DNA from: Pedobacter sp. R20-19
GTDB taxonomy: Bacteria; Bacteroidota; Bacteroidia; Sphingobacteriales; Sphingobacteriaceae
NCBI RefSeq assembly: GCF_000708265.2
Contig: NZ_JCKI01000005.1
Location: forward strand, 248,001 to 312,000
DNA length: 64,000 nt
Reading direction: 5' to 3'
Translations under genes and position numbers: made by a program
In this document: one piece after another, positions 25,802 to 35,371 of the stretch
Layout of the letters: every line of letters starts with the position of its first letter
How positions within the stretch are numbered: the first letter of the stretch is position 1
The notes under the pieces: generated by a model
Told to the model about the DNA's origin: nothing
The model's input: only the letters and a program-made list of their open reading frames with translations
The model's database searches: none

Positions 25802-26698
25802 TTATTTTACAAAAGACCTGAGGTACTGAGTTGCTGTTGTCCAATCTATGTGCTTATAGTTTTCATTATCTAATATTGTGTGTTGGGTAGAATACATGGA
25901 ATACATATATTGTGCTTGCTGCCATTTGGCATACAGCTCCATTTCTCCTGATGGATTTTCTGCACGTTGCTTTTTAATTGCTGCAGCAAACTCATCCATA
26001 TCCGAAAGCTTTTGAACATTAAAATGCTGGCCTGTAATTAACTTAATGGCTTCACTTAACATATTGGCGCTGATTTGAAAGCTTGCAATATGAAAATAAC
26101 GAGGGCTATGCTCTTCCATCGCTACTTCGGCGGTAAAGGCAGCAGTATCATCCATCGTTGTAAAATCAAGTTTCCAATCTGCTTTATCACCCCAATAGGC
26201 AATAGTTTTATGTTTTAAATTTAAGATAGGCGTATTATATTTAAGTATATCTGCAAATGCACCATTAAAAATTGATGTAGCCTGAATTGCCGTGCGATCT
26301 ATATATTGCTTAAATTCTCTTCTCAAATCAAAATTCCTGTTTTCACCCGGAACCAACACATTGTAATCTGTACAAAAATCGGAAGGTATAAACTTTTTGA
26401 CCCCTGCCTCTAATGCTGCATCCAGCAGAATCTTTTGTGTATCTACAATCACATCAGCGAGCCCTGCTAATGCTGAAACCACACAGTCCGCACCTATACA
26501 TGCATTCTTTAGGCTTTCGGGATTATGATAATCTACTGCTATTACTTCTACGCCAGCCTGAGTCAGGACTGCTGTTTTTTCTAAATCACTTTCTTCCCTG
26601 ATAAGTGCTTTCACCACTGCTCCCCGTTTCACCAGCTCACTGCAGATCATTGATCCTAAATTACCTGTTGCACCTGCAACTAAAATTGTTTTTTTCAT
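25802..26698 (-). CDS. NmrA-like NAD(P)-binding Rossmann protein
   Basis: A 298-residue protein with the dinucleotide motif GATGNLGSMIC at the N-terminus, then RADIREE-like VKALIREESDLEK and GADCVVSALAGLADVIVDTQ. These are features of the atypical short-chain dehydrogenase group that includes NmrA and isoflavone reductase-like proteins. The catalytic Tyr-xxx-Lys motif of classical dehydrogenases is not evident. The role may be a redox-sensing regulator or a small-molecule reductase. It is followed upstream (on its own strand) by an alpha/beta hydrolase gene only 15 bases away and a Crp/Fnr gene, so the three probably form one operon. Confidence 0.87.
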   Translation of the reverse strand: MKKTILVAGATGNLGSMICSELVKRGAVVKALIREESDLEKTAVLTQAGVEVIAVDYHNPESLKNACIGADCVVSALAGLADVIVDTQKILLDAALEAGVKKFIPSDFCTDYNVLVPGENRNFDLRREFKQYIDRTAIQATSIFNGAFADILKYNTPILNLKHKTIAYWGDKADWKLDFTTMDDTAAFTAEVAMEEHSPRYFHIASFQISANMLSEAIKLITGQHFNVQKLSDMDEFAAAIKKQRAENPSGEMELYAKWQQAQYMYSMYSTQHTILDNENYKHIDWTTATQYLRSFVK

Positions 26699-26713
26699 AT
26701 TCAGTAGTGTAAA

Positions 26714-27643
26714 TTAATCAGTTAAAAAATTCTTTATCAGATCGATAACTATTTCGGGGTGTTCCTCAAACATGTAATGACCGCTGTTTAGAATACCTTT
26801 AAGATTACTGTTTTTGCAAACGTACGGCATAGCCATCTTCATATAATTGTAACTTACATAACTGCCTATTCCCAATACGGGCATTGAAAGTGGTTGATAA
26901 GATTTAGCATCTTCCATATCCTCCGTAAAACTTTGATACCAGGCATTGGCTGCCCTTATACTTTCTTTATCATTATAAGCAGCAGCATAAACAGCTCTTT
27001 CCAATTCGCTCATTTTAGCATCCTCTATCATAACATACTGGAAAAGCCAATCGATCAAATATCTGAATCTACCTTTGAGAATTTGCTCTGGCAAACCTTT
27101 TACCTGGTTAAAACTCATCCACCAGGCATAAGGCATATTGGCATCCATTTTTTCTGTAAAAGTTCCTGGAGCAGGCATTAACGGCATTTGCATCATGCCT
27201 TCATTGGGATGCATACCATCAGCAATAATAAGTTTTTCTATATATTGAGGGTGATTAAAAGCGAGACTCATGGCCACCATGCCACCAATATCATGGCCGA
27301 TGATGTTCACCTTTTCTAAATGGAGCGCTTTGATCAGTTCCATAATATCCTTAGCCATAGTTTTTTTATCAAAGCCAGAAACAGGTTTTTCTGAATTTCC
27401 CATGCCTCTAATGTCAACAATAATTATCCGATATATTTTTGAAAGTTCTATGGCAACTGAACGGTAGGAATACCAGGTTTGCGGCCAGCCGGGCAAACAA
27501 ATGAGTGGCGCACCAGTGCCACCTTCTACATAATGTAGTTTTACTCCATTAACCTCTGCATAATGGTTGGTAAATCCTGGAAGGTGTTTAATCAACTCCT
27601 CATCGGAATGGGGGTTTGGAGATATTTTTGAATGATTTATCAT
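26714..27643 (-). CDS. Alpha/beta hydrolase, epoxide hydrolase or haloalkane dehalogenase type
   Basis: A 309-residue hydrolase from the ATG giving MINHSKISPNPHSDEE; an upstream start would add 16 residues with little support. The alpha/beta fold is shown by VEGGTGAPLICLPGWPQTWYSYR (HG-like oxyanion motif, here LPGWP), IVDIRGMGNSEKP, and the nucleophile elbow IIGHDIGGMVA with Asp as nucleophile, typical of epoxide hydrolases and dehalogenases rather than Ser esterases. The late GHYMFEEHPEIV holds the catalytic His. A cap domain with WWMSFNQVKGLPEQIL lies between. No signal peptide is seen. The partner gene is the NmrA-like protein. Substrate unknown. Confidence 0.9.
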   Translation of the reverse strand: MINHSKISPNPHSDEELIKHLPGFTNHYAEVNGVKLHYVEGGTGAPLICLPGWPQTWYSYRSVAIELSKIYRIIIVDIRGMGNSEKPVSGFDKKTMAKDIMELIKALHLEKVNIIGHDIGGMVAMSLAFNHPQYIEKLIIADGMHPNEGMMQMPLMPAPGTFTEKMDANMPYAWWMSFNQVKGLPEQILKGRFRYLIDWLFQYVMIEDAKMSELERAVYAAAYNDKESIRAANAWYQSFTEDMEDAKSYQPLSMPVLGIGSYVSYNYMKMAMPYVCKNSNLKGILNSGHYMFEEHPEIVIDLIKNFLTD

Positions 27644-27722
27644 GTTATGATCTTTTTGTTTTGATGATTCAAAGTTAGCCTGACAACCCATTCATGAAAC
27701 TACCAAATGGTAGGAAATATCG

Positions 27723-28292
27723 TTACCTGATTTTTTTTCGGATTCTGCTTAATGCATTTGGTGTTATCCCTAAAATGGATGCAAGTTGCTTAACAGGTAT
27801 CTTTTGCAATAACTCTGGTGTTTGCAAAAACTCCAGGTAACGTTCTTCTGCTGATAATGTTTGGAAATTCAACAGTTGGTCTACCATTCTCGCAGCAGTA
27901 GCCTCCCATATCTTTCGGCCGAATTCTTCCCAACCTGGAATGTGTGCGTATAGTAAATCCATTTCCTTTTTGTCGATGATAATGAGTTCGGTATCTTCTA
28001 CCGCTTGTATATTAAACCGTGTTGGTTTTTGTGGGTGAAGGCTTGAGATTTCTGTGAAAAATTCATTTTGAAAACATACCCAGGTGGTATTTTCCTGATC
28101 GTTTAAATGGTAATAAAAACGTAAACCACCAGATACAATAAAATAATATTGATTAGCAATTTGACCACTCCTTAAGACCAGCTTTCCCTTTGAGATAGTC
28201 TTTGATCTGCATTTAGAAATTATAAGCTGAAGTTCATGTTCTTCTATAGCAACTATTCTTTTGATGAAAGCAACTAATTTATCGGTTTGCAT
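27723..28292 (-). CDS. Crp/Fnr-family transcriptional regulator
   Basis: A 189-residue protein. The N-terminal half is a cyclic-nucleotide-binding beta-roll (GKLVLRSGQIANQYYFIVSGGLRFYYHLNDQENTTWVCFQNEFFTEISSL). The C-terminal end is a short helix-turn-helix (LASILGITPNALSRIRKKI), as in the small Bacteroidota Crp-like regulators. It lacks the Cys cluster of Fnr and the phosphate-binding PBC signature of true cAMP receptors, so the effector is unknown. It sits 79 bases upstream of the hydrolase gene in the same direction and probably controls the hydrolase/NmrA pair, as is common for this regulator type. Confidence 0.92.
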   Translation of the reverse strand: MQTDKLVAFIKRIVAIEEHELQLIISKCRSKTISKGKLVLRSGQIANQYYFIVSGGLRFYYHLNDQENTTWVCFQNEFFTEISSLHPQKPTRFNIQAVEDTELIIIDKKEMDLLYAHIPGWEEFGRKIWEATAARMVDQLLNFQTLSAEERYLEFLQTPELLQKIPVKQLASILGITPNALSRIRKKIR

Positions 28293-28675
28293 TTTTATTA
28301 ATAAACTGGTGTAAGTATGTTAGGTAACCAGAGCTGCGTGTGCAAAAAGATCAGCTTTGATTGGGTGAAATTAGGCAAATCAAAGCTCAATTTTAGATCT
28401 ATTTAACACAACTTTTATTTTTAATTACCTCGCATTATTACCTTTAATCTTTTCTTATTGCAGTTCTGGATTTGATTGTAATCATTGGCAATCCATAATG
28501 AACAAAGATCGATGATTTAGGTGATAAACACACTGGTTTAATAGAAAGAGATAGCCCAAAAGGAGAAGACATAATTGCTAACCACATCCCGAAACCGGGT
28601 AAAAAGCAAAACCATTTCTTCAACGTGTTGTTTGAAAGAGGAGGGAAAGTGAATTCCCGTAAAAATATAAAAACT
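28293..28675. other. Gap between divergent Crp/Fnr and PRC-barrel genes
   Basis: No gene with a normal start is seen. From about 28502 the frame of the PRC gene is already open (residues like DKHTGLIERDSPKGEDII and IPKPGKKQNHFF) but without ATG; only a GTG at 28625 precedes the chosen start. It may be untranslated leader, an N-terminal extension, or the remnant of a shifted small gene opening with the ATG at 28498. Both divergent promoters must lie here; I could not assign them. Confidence 0.4.
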
Positions 28676-29515
28676 ATGAATTCAGGAATAATTGAATATG
28701 TGAACCTCGAAGAATTATCTCAGGGAGATTATAGGGTGATAGATGGTGAGACTGACATTACAGGCTGGCCGGTAAGAGATGAAAATAGTACACCAGTGGG
28801 TAAAGTAAGAGATTTGTTATTTGATCCATTGCAAAATGCGATCCGATATATTATCATAGATTTAGACAAGTCAGTTTCAGTTGATGATGAAAAAGCAATA
28901 TTGATTCCTATTGGCTATGCAAGTCTTGGAGAAGATAAAAAAGAAGTAATTTTGCCGGTGATGACTGAAAGCCAGTTTACCGCTATGCCGCGTTATATTA
29001 TTGGTGAGGTAACCAGAGACACCGAATTACAAATCAGATCTGCTATAGCAGCTTCTTCTACATTAGATGTAGCTGATAATATTATAGAAACAGAACATGG
29101 CGAATTTTATCGCCACCATCATTTTGACAGGGGCAATGTAGTTGCGCAGCGCCACACCTCAAGTAGCAATAAAGTAGATGAATTATCTAATCAAAGTGAG
29201 TTAGAAACTGAGGCAGTTTATCAGCGTACAGATATCGAGGAGACTATATTACCTTCAAACCGGGAAAACGAAATCAATTTAGCCACAACGCTTCAGGAGT
29301 TTTCAGTTGATACTGCTGACGGAACTTTTGGTATTGAACCTCAGGAAAATGGTACTTACCGGATTTTTGATAACGAAAAGAAGATTGGGGTAATATATGC
29401 GGAACCTGGCGAGCAAGGTGTACGGTGGAGAACAATGGACCAATTAGGCGACCGATTTGTTATGATGATAGGTGAAGCCATCAGGGTTCATAATGAATCA
29501 TCAGATCATTTATAG
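28676..29515 (+). CDS. PRC-barrel domain protein
   Basis: A soluble acidic protein of 279 residues. The N-terminal part (about 25-110) is a PRC-barrel: DITGWPVRDENSTPVGKVRDLLFDPLQNAIRYIIIDLD then AILIPIGYASLGEDKKEVILP. Similar domains occur in photosynthetic H subunits, RimM and general stress proteins. The remainder has a His-rich stretch (FYRHHHFDRGNVV) and a C-terminal repeat-like beta part (GTFGIEPQENGTYRIFDNEKKIGVIYAEPG). I start at the ATG giving MNSGIIEYVN; the upstream GTG extension has no domain support. It stands alone, ending in a strong terminator, and is probably a stress or envelope-associated protein. Function uncertain. Confidence 0.8.
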   Translation: MNSGIIEYVNLEELSQGDYRVIDGETDITGWPVRDENSTPVGKVRDLLFDPLQNAIRYIIIDLDKSVSVDDEKAILIPIGYASLGEDKKEVILPVMTESQFTAMPRYIIGEVTRDTELQIRSAIAASSTLDVADNIIETEHGEFYRHHHFDRGNVVAQRHTSSSNKVDELSNQSELETEAVYQRTDIEETILPSNRENEINLATTLQEFSVDTADGTFGIEPQENGTYRIFDNEKKIGVIYAEPGEQGVRWRTMDQLGDRFVMMIGEAIRVHNESSDHL

Positions 29516-29526
29516 TCTTTAATTAC

Positions 29527-29567
29527 AAAAAGAAGGGCAATTGTTTATAGCATTTGCCCTTCTTTTT
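29527..29567. terminator. Bidirectional intrinsic terminator
   Basis: AAAAAGAAGGGCAA pairs perfectly with TTGCCCTTCTTTTT (14 base pairs), with A and T runs on both sides. It serves the PRC-barrel gene from the left and the convergent hybrid kinase gene from the right. Confidence 0.9.
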
Positions 29568-29577
29568 ACGTAATTAT

Positions 29578-32500
29578 TTACTCTTCCTGCGAATAGTTAA
29601 TCAATATGGAGATCAATAATTTTATTTCTCTTTTGAGGTTTTCTGCGCCTGCCTTTAAGGATAAATAATCAGCTACATCAACTTTTTGCAATTCTCTGCT
29701 TACTTCTGCTAAAGTAATAAATCCCGCAGAGGTAGACATGCCATACAATTTGTGTGATAAGGAGAGCACCATTTCAGAGTCCTCTGGTTGAATATTTTTG
29801 GTAAGTTGAATAGATGCCAGATTAAGCTGATTAATAGTGATTTCGATTATTTTCTTCAATTTTACAGAATCCTTACCAAAGTAAGATTCCAGTTTTTCAA
29901 TATTAAAATGAACCAAATCATTATTGGCTTCGCTATCCTTTTTGTCTGATTTTAGTTCGTGTGTATCCAATAGCCACTTGTTTAATATAGCCTTAATATT
30001 CTCTTCTAATACAGGTTTAGTAATAAAATCATCCATTCCTGCAGCAATGCTTTTTTCTCTTTCACCTTTTACATTTGCCGCAGTTAAAGCAATAATTGGC
30101 GTTCTTTTATCTTTTTCTATTAATCTGATTTTTTTTGAGCATTCATAACCGTTCATCTCTGGCATTTGTATATCCATAAAAACCAGGCTGAACATCGTCT
30201 TTTGAAATTGTTCTATACCTATCAAACCATTCTCAGCTTCTATGATTATGCTTTGTGGATAGAGTTTTTCGATGTATGAACGGGTTAGAAATCTATTGAC
30301 CTCATTATCTTCTACAATCAAAAATTTATGCGCCTGGTTTGGGTAAGAAATTGATGGTGCTGAAATTTCGATGTTTTTGGAGAACGTGGTTTCCTTTGTT
30401 TTTAGCCTTGATAAAGCCAGGTAAAGCTTGTCCATTTTGATGGGTTTAAGCAACTGGTTATCAATTTTTAACTCATTACATGCCTTAATAATAGTGCCAT
30501 CATCTGATGAACTGTGAAGCAGAATTACAGGAAGTTTCTCATCTGCACTTATAAAATTATTCCTGATTTTAGCGGCAGTTTCTATCCCATCCATATACTG
30601 CATATGATAATCCATTAAAATAGCGTCGTAGGTTCTGCCTTCAGCTAAAAACTGTAGGGCTTCAAAACCATTTCGGGCATGATCAGACTGGATGTTTTTC
30701 AAAAGCAGCATATCAGTTAAAATATCTCTATTGTTATCATTATCATCTACAATCAGTACTTTACTAATACTTTCGAGGCCTATCCATTCAATTGGATCTC
30801 CTTGTTCAGATTGCAGATTTAAGTCGAAATAGAAAATACTGCCTTCACCTAGTGAACTTTCCAGATGCAGACGACTGTCCATCATTTTTAACAATTTGTT
30901 AGAAATCGTTAATCCTAATCCTGTTCCGCCATATTTTTTTGTGGTGGAAGAATCTTCTTGTGAAAATGCATTAAAAATTTTGGCCTGTCTTCCTTTTGCG
31001 ATTCCGATTCCAGTGTCACGTACACTGAACCGAAGCATATGCTGACCATTACTTTCACTCAGCGCTTGTATTCTAAGTTCAATTTCTCCTATAGTTGTAA
31101 ATTTTGCAGCGTTGCCTAAAAGATTAATTAATACTTGTTTCAGGCGAAGGGCATCAGTCCATATAAATCTTGGAAGATTTGGCTGAACATTTAACAGCAT
31201 TTCAAGTTTTTTGGTCTGAATCTGGTAATTCGTAATGTCACATGCCTGTTCAGCAATCTCATAAAGGTCGCACCTTTCTATATCAAGTTCAAATTTGCCA
31301 GCTTCAATTTTTGAAAAATCTAAAATATCATTTATAATACTCAACAGTGCATTAGCAGATTGATTAACGATTTTCAGGTATTGCTGTTGTGTAGAATTTA
31401 GTTGGGTTTTTAGTACGAGATCGGTAAAGCCTATCACTCCATTTAATGGCGTTCTGATCTCGTGACTCATATTGGCAAGAAATTCAGATTTAGCAAGGTT
31501 AGCATGATCAGCACGTAATCTTGCTACGGTCAATTCATCCCGATGTTTTACACTTGCGGAGATATTGTGCGTGAAGATCATCATTCCGCCGATAGATTGA
31601 TCCGCTCTGTACCACGGCCTCATTTCCCATGCAATATGATGCGGCATATTTGTTTTAATGTCTACATATACATCTTCATCTTTTTTAATTACTCTTCCCT
31701 TGAGAACTTCTTTGTGTACAGCTTTGCGATCATCTGATAAATTAGGGAAAACATCATAATATGATAATCCCTTAATATCTCCCTCAATTTGTGTATAGTC
31801 TTTTAGCCACGTTTTACTTGCAATTAAAAAGTGCATATTTTCATCAACCATAGCTACTGATGCAGGTGCATTTTCGATAAAAGCAATAAGTATTGCCTTT
31901 TCTGTAGCCAGTTCCTTCTCAATCGCTTCTTTTTGTGTAATATCAATGGAAATACCCAAATAACCAATAATATTACCTTTGCTATCTTTTATAGACGTAA
32001 TTGATAATGAAACCCTCAATCGTTTTCCAGATTTGGTAATAAACGTAAATGTTCTTTCCTTTTGAGGGTGATCTGCACATTGTTTATAAAAACCAAATCC
32101 TGAAACTTCGGAATCTAGCGAAGAACTGAAATCTGTACAAAGTTCATCCACTTCTTTCGGATCGTGAAAGATGATTGGTGATTGTTTTCCAATTATTTCT
32201 TCTGCAGAGTAGCCAAGTAATTGCTCTGATCCCTGATTAAATACAGTTATGGTTCCCTCTAAATCGGTAGCAATGATGCTCACACCCGTAGCTGCAGAAA
32301 GTACATCATCTAATAGTTTTTTAGAAGCAATTACTTCGATCTGCGCACGTTTCTGTTCATCTATATTTTGAAAGGTACCATAAAGGCGAAACGGAGCATT
32401 TTTTACAAATTGTACATTTCCTTTGGTACGTACCCAGATTTCCTTGCCGTTATAATCGATAATTTGAAGTTCCAGATCCCAGTCTTTACCTGTATGCAAA

Positions 32501-33939
32501 CAATCTTTAACCACTTGCATAATGGTATCTCTGCTTTCCCCGCTTTTGTAAAATTGAATGGCACTTTCTTTAGTAGGAATAAACCCATCAGGTACAGAAT
32601 GGATTTCACGAGTAATACTAGACCAGTAAAGTTGCTGATCAACCAAATTAAGTTCCCATCCACCTATCTTTGATAGGGAGCTGGTTTCTTCCAGTAAATT
32701 TTTTGTATGAATGAGATCGTTCTCTAATTTCTTTTGATCTGTAATATCTACAGCATTGCCAACAATATAGGGCTCACCATTAAGATCATGTTGTAGTGTG
32801 TTAGCATATAGCCACAAACGCTCTTCACCAGATTTACGTATAACCACCATATAGCCCTTAGAAAAGCCCTTTGTTAAAATATCGGTAAGGTATTGACGTA
32901 AATCATCATGCCGGTCTACCGGGATAATGTCAAAAAGAGTTTTATTACATAGATCTGCTGTTGAATATCCTAATGTTTTAGCGCCAACAGGATTAAATGA
33001 AATTAACTTACCATGTATATCATGCGTACAAAGTAACCCTTGCGAACTTTCAAAAAATGCTTTTAATTTTTGTTCGCTAACTTTTAAGGCTTTGTTTTTC
33101 TCTATTTCAGCCGTAACATCCCTGCCGATAGCAAAAATATTTTTTTCTGTTTTTTCAGTAGTGGCGCTCCATTCAATCATCCGGTATCCGCCTGTCTTTA
33201 TGGCTACCTGGTGTGTATTGTGCTCTTCTACCGCTCCGTTCTTAATGTTATACCAAAATTGCTTCGCTTTATCCTGTTCTTCGGGTGGAACAATATCAAA
33301 AATATTTTTAGCTTGTAAATCTTCTTCGCTCCAACCGAAGCGGTTATTAAAGCATGGATTTGCCATTTTAAAAGTCCAATCCTCACCCAATATACAGATC
33401 AGATCTTCAGAGTCTTTAATCAGGCGACTGAAGCTTTTATATTCATGCTTTTTCCTGCGGTCTACAATTACAGATATTGCTTCTTCTACCAAAAGTGAAA
33501 GTTGTCGTTGCTGTGATAAGGATAATTTTTTTGGTTTTGTGCTGATCACACAAAATGAACCAAGGGTAAATCCATTAGGATCAATAAGTGGAAATCCGGC
33601 ATAGAAACGCACTTTAACTCCTTCTAATACCATGGGATGCGTACACCAATTTTCGTCATCGAGGGTATTTTCTACAAGATAGATCGTTTTTGATAATAAG
33701 GTGCGTTCGCACATAGTAAATCCTCTTGGTGCTTCCTCTACCGAAAGTCCTTTAGCTGATTTATACCAAACCCTGTCTTTATCAATAAAGGACATTAATG
33801 AGATTTCGCAATCGGCAATTAAGGCAGCAATTTCAGTGAGCCTATCAAAATCACGCTCCTTATCAGAGTCAATAATATCGTAACTATAGAGTGCACGCAG
33901 GCGGGCTGATTCATTTTCTTCCATTTCAATTTTTTGCAT
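29578..33939 (-). CDS. Large hybrid sensor histidine kinase with GAF, five PAS, two receivers and HPt
   Basis: A 1453-residue soluble multi-sensor kinase without clear membrane segments. Order: GAF (about 20-155, SLMSFIDKDRVWYKS), PAS domains (about 170-800, e.g. GYSTADLCNKTLFDIIP, GYSAEEIIGKQSP), HisKA with the phosphorylated His in NMSHEIRTPLNGVIG, HATPase (LINLLGNAAKFT, GTGLGLTIS), two receivers (KVLIVDDNDNNRD with ILMDYHMQYMDG, and KFLIVEDNEVNRF with VFMDIQMPEMNG) and a C-terminal HPt with SLSHKLYGM. It can therefore pass phosphate through its own relay to a separate regulator. The receiver gene at 35371 and the second hybrid kinase at 36396 are nearby candidates. A second start at 33924 (MEENES) is possible. 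Confidence 0.95.
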   Translation of the reverse strand: MQKIEMEENESARLRALYSYDIIDSDKERDFDRLTEIAALIADCEISLMSFIDKDRVWYKSAKGLSVEEAPRGFTMCERTLLSKTIYLVENTLDDENWCTHPMVLEGVKVRFYAGFPLIDPNGFTLGSFCVISTKPKKLSLSQQRQLSLLVEEAISVIVDRRKKHEYKSFSRLIKDSEDLICILGEDWTFKMANPCFNNRFGWSEEDLQAKNIFDIVPPEEQDKAKQFWYNIKNGAVEEHNTHQVAIKTGGYRMIEWSATTEKTEKNIFAIGRDVTAEIEKNKALKVSEQKLKAFFESSQGLLCTHDIHGKLISFNPVGAKTLGYSTADLCNKTLFDIIPVDRHDDLRQYLTDILTKGFSKGYMVVIRKSGEERLWLYANTLQHDLNGEPYIVGNAVDITDQKKLENDLIHTKNLLEETSSLSKIGGWELNLVDQQLYWSSITREIHSVPDGFIPTKESAIQFYKSGESRDTIMQVVKDCLHTGKDWDLELQIIDYNGKEIWVRTKGNVQFVKNAPFRLYGTFQNIDEQKRAQIEVIASKKLLDDVLSAATGVSIIATDLEGTITVFNQGSEQLLGYSAEEIIGKQSPIIFHDPKEVDELCTDFSSSLDSEVSGFGFYKQCADHPQKERTFTFITKSGKRLRVSLSITSIKDSKGNIIGYLGISIDITQKEAIEKELATEKAILIAFIENAPASVAMVDENMHFLIASKTWLKDYTQIEGDIKGLSYYDVFPNLSDDRKAVHKEVLKGRVIKKDEDVYVDIKTNMPHHIAWEMRPWYRADQSIGGMMIFTHNISASVKHRDELTVARLRADHANLAKSEFLANMSHEIRTPLNGVIGFTDLVLKTQLNSTQQQYLKIVNQSANALLSIINDILDFSKIEAGKFELDIERCDLYEIAEQACDITNYQIQTKKLEMLLNVQPNLPRFIWTDALRLKQVLINLLGNAAKFTTIGEIELRIQALSESNGQHMLRFSVRDTGIGIAKGRQAKIFNAFSQEDSSTTKKYGGTGLGLTISNKLLKMMDSRLHLESSLGEGSIFYFDLNLQSEQGDPIEWIGLESISKVLIVDDNDNNRDILTDMLLLKNIQSDHARNGFEALQFLAEGRTYDAILMDYHMQYMDGIETAAKIRNNFISADEKLPVILLHSSSDDGTIIKACNELKIDNQLLKPIKMDKLYLALSRLKTKETTFSKNIEISAPSISYPNQAHKFLIVEDNEVNRFLTRSYIEKLYPQSIIIEAENGLIGIEQFQKTMFSLVFMDIQMPEMNGYECSKKIRLIEKDKRTPIIALTAANVKGEREKSIAAGMDDFITKPVLEENIKAILNKWLLDTHELKSDKKDSEANNDLVHFNIEKLESYFGKDSVKLKKIIEITINQLNLASIQLTKNIQPEDSEMVLSLSHKLYGMSTSAGFITLAEVSRELQKVDVADYLSLKAGAENLKREIKLLISILINYSQEE

Positions 33940-34186
33940 AGTGGTAATGACTACTTGCCGACTTATTTAAGCCAATTTATTTATCTGCAAGTAGCTTTAT
34001 AAAAGATAGCTTGCAGATGTTTAATATGATCCAATCTATTCCAATACTGATTGATGAGTAAACTACAGAGCGAAAATAGTTGGCAAACTTATTTGATGTA
34101 TAATAGGTATAGCTTTATAAATGGTTATGATATAATCTTTTTAAAAAGAAATATAAAATAATTGTATGCTATTGCTAATCATCTGT

Positions 34187-35371
34187 TTATACACTTTCCT
34201 TCTGGAAAATTGCGGGTATTGTTCTTAATATAAGTTTGATATCGTTTATAAAACTTTGGTTTTTTGCATAAGTGTTATCCAGCATTAAACGTTCTTCTTC
34301 ACTCATTTTGCCTTTACCACGTTTCTCTACCTGCCATAAACCGGTTAACCCGGCTGGTGCGGCAAACCTGAGTACGGATTTATCGGTTGTCAGTTTCTCC
34401 GCTTCATAGATAGGTAAAGGGCGGTTGCCAACAATGCTCATATCACCCTTTATTACATTCCAAAGTTGTGGTAATTCATCAATGCTTGTATTTCTAATGA
34501 AATTACCCACCTTCGTAATTCTGGGATCGTTATTGATTTTAAAAAATGCTGATCCATTTTTTACAGAGTTAACATAAACATCATCTTTTTCGCACCACTT
34601 TGCCCCATCCGCATAAATAGGATACTGGCATTTCCCTGTTTGCATACAAGCTTCACAAAGTGCGGGATCTGCCTGATTAACCAATTCCTTTTTCTGATCA
34701 ATATTGTATTGGTTAAGATGCATCAGGTCTTTAACTTTCTGATCGGCATCGATATACATGGACCTGAATTTATAGAATTTAAAGATCTTAAATCCTGTTC
34801 CTGTTCTTAAGGAATAATAGAATGCCGGTCCTTTAGATTCAAGCCGGATAGAAAGCGCCACCAAAATGAATAATGGAAATAGAATAATTAGTGCAAGGCC
34901 TGCAAAGCATATATCGAATATACGCTTAACCAAACCAGTATGATAGACAGACCTGGTGTGAAACGGTAGTTCTTTAATTAGTAAATTCCAATTATGAATA
35001 TAGAAAAGTACACGTTTTTCCAAACGTTCTATTTTTAGCGGAAGTTTAAATACGTCTGAAATACCGGCTGTGAGCGCCAATATTCTTAAATTGGGATTGA
35101 AATATCTTAAAACTAGAAAAAAAGGGACCGAAGGCATTTTCTTATTTTTTAGTGTTTCTATTAAAGAAAGACCACCGTTAGATAAGATTTCACTGTTGGA
35201 AATTATGGCCACAATTGCCAGGTTTTTTGATTCCCATTCTTGTACAAGCATCATTCCATTATCAAAATGAACCAGCTGCCTACCTTCAAAATCACAATCT
35301 TTAAGAAAAGAATGTGAAAAATCATCAGCAAAACCAACAAGGGCTATGATTTGGATATCAGAATTTGCCAT
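34187..35371 (-). CDS. Sugar phosphotransferase priming glycan synthesis, with receiver-like N-terminus
   Basis: A 394-residue polyprenyl-phosphate sugar-1-phosphate transferase, the type that starts exopolysaccharide repeat units at the inner membrane. The C-terminal catalytic part has KRIFDICFAGLALIILFPLFILVALSIRLE (membrane helix), FKIFKFYKFRSM, RITKVGNFIRNTSIDELPQLWNVIKGDMSIVGNRPLP and GLTGLWQV. An unusual insert between these carries four cysteines (ALCEACMQTGKCQYP, KWCEKDD). Residues 1-130 look like a response-regulator receiver that lacks the phosphoacceptor Asp but keeps a GISDVFKLPLK segment resembling the Lys loop. Its start overlaps the stop of the single-receiver gene by one base, so the two are coupled. 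This is the likely first enzyme for the locus at 38323-49241. Confidence 0.9.
   Translation of the reverse strand: MANSDIQIIALVGFADDFSHSFLKDCDFEGRQLVHFDNGMMLVQEWESKNLAIVAIISNSEILSNGGLSLIETLKNKKMPSVPFFLVLRYFNPNLRILALTAGISDVFKLPLKIERLEKRVLFYIHNWNLLIKELPFHTRSVYHTGLVKRIFDICFAGLALIILFPLFILVALSIRLESKGPAFYYSLRTGTGFKIFKFYKFRSMYIDADQKVKDLMHLNQYNIDQKKELVNQADPALCEACMQTGKCQYPIYADGAKWCEKDDVYVNSVKNGSAFFKINNDPRITKVGNFIRNTSIDELPQLWNVIKGDMSIVGNRPLPIYEAEKLTTDKSVLRFAAPAGLTGLWQVEKRGKGKMSEEERLMLDNTYAKNQSFINDIKLILRTIPAIFQKESV

Noticed and set aside
32368..33604. Two plus-strand frames of 101 and 225 residues
   Set aside because: They lie wholly inside the large hybrid kinase gene, are Ser/Cys/Phe-rich antisense shadows and have no domain.
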